DNA from: Bosea sp. OAE506 | Lineage (GTDB): Bacteria > Pseudomonadota > Alphaproteobacteria > Rhizobiales > Beijerinckiaceae | NCBI RefSeq assembly: GCF_040546595.1 | Contig: NZ_JBEPOB010000001.1 | Location: forward strand, 1,737,001-1,801,000 | DNA: 64,000 bases | Direction of reading: 5' to 3' | Shown here: positions 62,621 to 64,000 of the stretch, piece after piece | Position numbering within the stretch: the stretch's first letter is position 1 | How the letters are laid out: each line of letters begins with the position of its first letter | Made by a program: the position numbers and the translations under genes | The notes under the pieces: model-generated | What the model was told of the DNA's origin: nothing | The model's input: the letters and a program-made list of their open reading frames with translations, nothing else | Databases searched by the model: none

Positions 62621-63331
62621 ATGACGGCGATGGCGGGCGAACGGGCGGCAAGGCGGCGAAGCCCTGTCCTGCGCCTGCTGCGGACCCTGTGGTTCGCCCT
62701 GCTGGCGCTGCCGGTCCTGCTGCTCGTCGCGATCCTGCTCTACGCCTTCGTGCCCGTGCCCTCGACGCTGATGATCGGGCGCTGGCTGACGCTCCAGCCC
62801 GTCGAGCGGCAATGGGTGCCGCTGGCGGAGATTTCGCCGAACCTGATCCGCGCCGTGATCGCGGCCGAGGACCAGCGCTATTGCAGCCATCGCGGCGTCG
62901 ACTGGGTCGAGCTCAACGCGGTGATGGAGGACGAGGACGGCCCCTCGCGCGGCGCCTCGACGCTCTCCATGCAGACGGCGAAGAACGTCTTTCTCTGGCC
63001 GGGCCGCTCCTATGTGCGCAAGGCGCTCGAGATCCCGCTGGCGATGGCGATCGACTTCGCCTGGGGCAAGCCGCGGGTGGTGGAGGTCTATCTCAATGTC
63101 GCCGAATGGGGGGAGGGCGTGTTCGGGGCGGAGGCCGCCGCACAACGCCATTTCGGCAAGCCGGCGGCGCGGCTGACGCCTGCCGAGGCGGCGCGGCTGG
63201 CCGGTGCCCTGCCCAACCCGCTGCTGCGGGACCCGGCCAAGCCGAACCGGGCCCTGCTCTCGGCGAGCGCGCGGGTGCAGCGCCGCGTCGGCCAGCTCGG
63301 CCCGCTGGGCGATTGCGCGGTCCCGGCGTGA
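62621..63331 (+). CDS. mtgA: Monofunctional peptidoglycan glycosyltransferase
   Basis: Polymerises lipid II into glycan strands in the periplasm. The 236-residue protein has a membrane helix (LLRTLWFALLALPVLLLVAI, about 17-40) and the GT51 motifs: AAEDQRYCSHRGVDW with the catalytic Glu, GASTLSMQTAKN, RKALEIPLAMAIDF and EVYLNVAEWGEGVFG. GGAGGCGAGGGGG precedes the ATG at 62621; an upstream in-frame ATG at 62567 is less likely. rpmF lies 159 bases on, a pairing common in this order. Confidence 0.94.
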   Translation: MTAMAGERAARRRSPVLRLLRTLWFALLALPVLLLVAILLYAFVPVPSTLMIGRWLTLQPVERQWVPLAEISPNLIRAVIAAEDQRYCSHRGVDWVELNAVMEDEDGPSRGASTLSMQTAKNVFLWPGRSYVRKALEIPLAMAIDFAWGKPRVVEVYLNVAEWGEGVFGAEAAAQRHFGKPAARLTPAEAARLAGALPNPLLRDPAKPNRALLSASARVQRRVGQLGPLGDCAVPA

Positions 63332-63490
63332 CGCGGGCTGGCCGGTCCGCGAGTCCGAAAAGCCGGATTCAGCACTAGCCAGCGCGGCCGCCAGCGTGTA
63401 TGGGCAACGCCTCACGAGATTGATCCGTCGTCGTGGCGGTGGCGTGGCCTGCGGGCAGCGCTTCCGGGCGGCGGCACGATGGAGAGTACA

Positions 63491-63676
63491 ATGGCCGTTC
63501 CGAAGAGAAAGACGTCGCCGTCGAAGCGCGGCATGCGCCGCTCGGCCGATGCGCTGAAGCAGCCCACCTATATCGAAGACAAGAACTCCGGCGAACTGCG
63601 CCGTCCGCATCATGTCGACCTGAAGTCGGGCATGTATCGCGGCCGCCAGGTGCTGAAGGCCAAGACCGAAGCCTGA
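63491..63676 (+). CDS. rpmF: 50S ribosomal protein L32
   Basis: The 61-residue protein [20 protein letters not shown]... is a typical alphaproteobacterial L32, with the basic N-terminus and the [19 protein letters not shown] segment; it lacks the zinc cysteines, as is usual in this group. GGAGAG lies 5 bases before the ATG. A terminator follows. Confidence 0.98.
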   Translation: MAVPKRKTSPSKRGMRRSADALKQPTYIEDKNSGELRRPHHVDLKSGMYRGRQVLKAKTEA

Positions 63677-63735
63677 GAGGCCGAGGTCTGAGACCCGATA
63701 GGGTCTCCCCGAAAGCGCTGCCCTGCAGCGTCACG

Positions 63736-63760
63736 AGCCGGCCGCGAGGCCGGCTTTTTT
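63736..63760 (+). terminator. Rho-independent terminator of rpmF
   Basis: Stem AGCCGGCC (63736-63743) and GGCCGGCT (63748-63755), loop GCGA, then Ts to 63760. Confidence 0.95.
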
Positions 63761-63799
63761 CGTTGGGCGAGCGCCTGACGCTCTCCGCTGTCGGTGAGG

Positions 63800-63997
63800 T
63801 CAGCCGCGGAACCTGGCGCCGGCCCGCGTCAGTCGCGTGGCGGCGCGATAATGGCCTGCGGCGATCTGGGGTGTCTCGCGTCCACGACGGGCGAAGGGGC
63901 CGATCTCGGCCTGGCTTGCCGCGAGCTGCAGCATCAGCATGGCGGAGCCCGCCGCTGCACGCTCGTTCGCCTGATCCCGATGCTCCGATTCGGCCAT
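63800..63997 (-). CDS. Small hypothetical protein at the window edge
   Basis: The 65-residue frame begins MAESEHRDQANERAAAGSAM and continues with an Ala/Arg-rich helical part ending RLTRAGARFRG. The ATG is 3 bases from the window end, so the ribosome site cannot be seen. The charged N-terminus and absence of any opposing gene make it plausible; there is no recognisable family. Confidence 0.5.
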   Translation of the reverse strand: MAESEHRDQANERAAAGSAMLMLQLAASQAEIGPFARRGRETPQIAAGHYRAATRLTRAGARFRG

Positions 63998-64000
63998 GTG

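Overview
The window is a 64 kb piece of a GC-rich alphaproteobacterial chromosome. Several features point to the Hyphomicrobiales (Rhizobiales): an Irr-type iron regulator with palindromic iron-control elements, a CpdR response regulator, a suhB/MmgR-type small RNA between N-formylglutamate amidohydrolase and an inositol-monophosphatase-family gene, and a ROSE-like RNA thermometer before a small heat shock gene. The mtgA-rpmF and purL-bolA-grxD orders fit the same group. A Bosea- or Chelatococcus-like organism is my best guess, but the genus is inference. I see no phage, plasmid, insertion sequence or CRISPR array. This is mostly core chromosome, dotted with short palindromic intergenic repeats of at least two families.

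Layout. 1-6.2 kb: NfeD/SPFH membrane pair, an orphan AceE/transketolase-like enzyme, a small secreted protein, and two related Cys-conserved membrane-anchored proteins of unknown function. 6.6-8.7 kb: asd and a DMT transporter. 8.7-12.5 kb: a TetR-controlled EmrAB-like efflux operon with two copies of one operator palindrome. 12.6-14.1 kb: irr-bfd and bfr, each preceded by an iron-control palindrome. 14.3-22 kb: MOSC protein, a low-GC membrane protein, a double cold-shock-domain protein, an M20 amidohydrolase, a phospholipase D/cardiolipin synthase-like protein, DUF3606, a MATE transporter, an unannotated 38-residue small protein, tRNA-Val(GAC) and cpdR.

22.2-28.6 kb: N-formylglutamate amidohydrolase, the suhB/MmgR sRNA (minus strand), a HisN/SuhB-like phosphatase, a lysophospholipase-like hydrolase, hsp20 with an RpoH-type promoter and ROSE element, a Pro-rich secreted protein, threonine aldolase and a MAPEG protein. 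28.6-35.5 kb: a 0.6 kb leader region, then gltB-gltD (NADPH-GOGAT). 35.5-41.8 kb: SGNH hydrolase and lytic transglycosylase, the divergent pair galE/galU, a methyltransferase and a hotdog thioesterase. 41.7-49.5 kb: TadG-like protein, purL-bolA-DUF29-grxD, a class A beta-lactamase with a long omega-loop insertion, a DMT transporter and a class I glutamine amidotransferase.

49.6-54.5 kb: two tandem chemoreceptors with almost the same signalling half but different sensor halves. 54.6-64 kb: a MuiA-family protein, a PTP-like phosphatase, an M20 aminoacylase, purA with a terminator-like hairpin in its upstream region, an unknown single-pass protein, a polyprenyl synthase, mtgA, rpmF and a small hypothetical protein at the edge.

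The clearest regulatory logic is in three places: TetR plus twin operators (efflux), Irr plus iron-control palindromes (iron storage), and RpoH promoter plus ROSE thermometer (heat shock). All calls come from reading the sequence; no database search was run.
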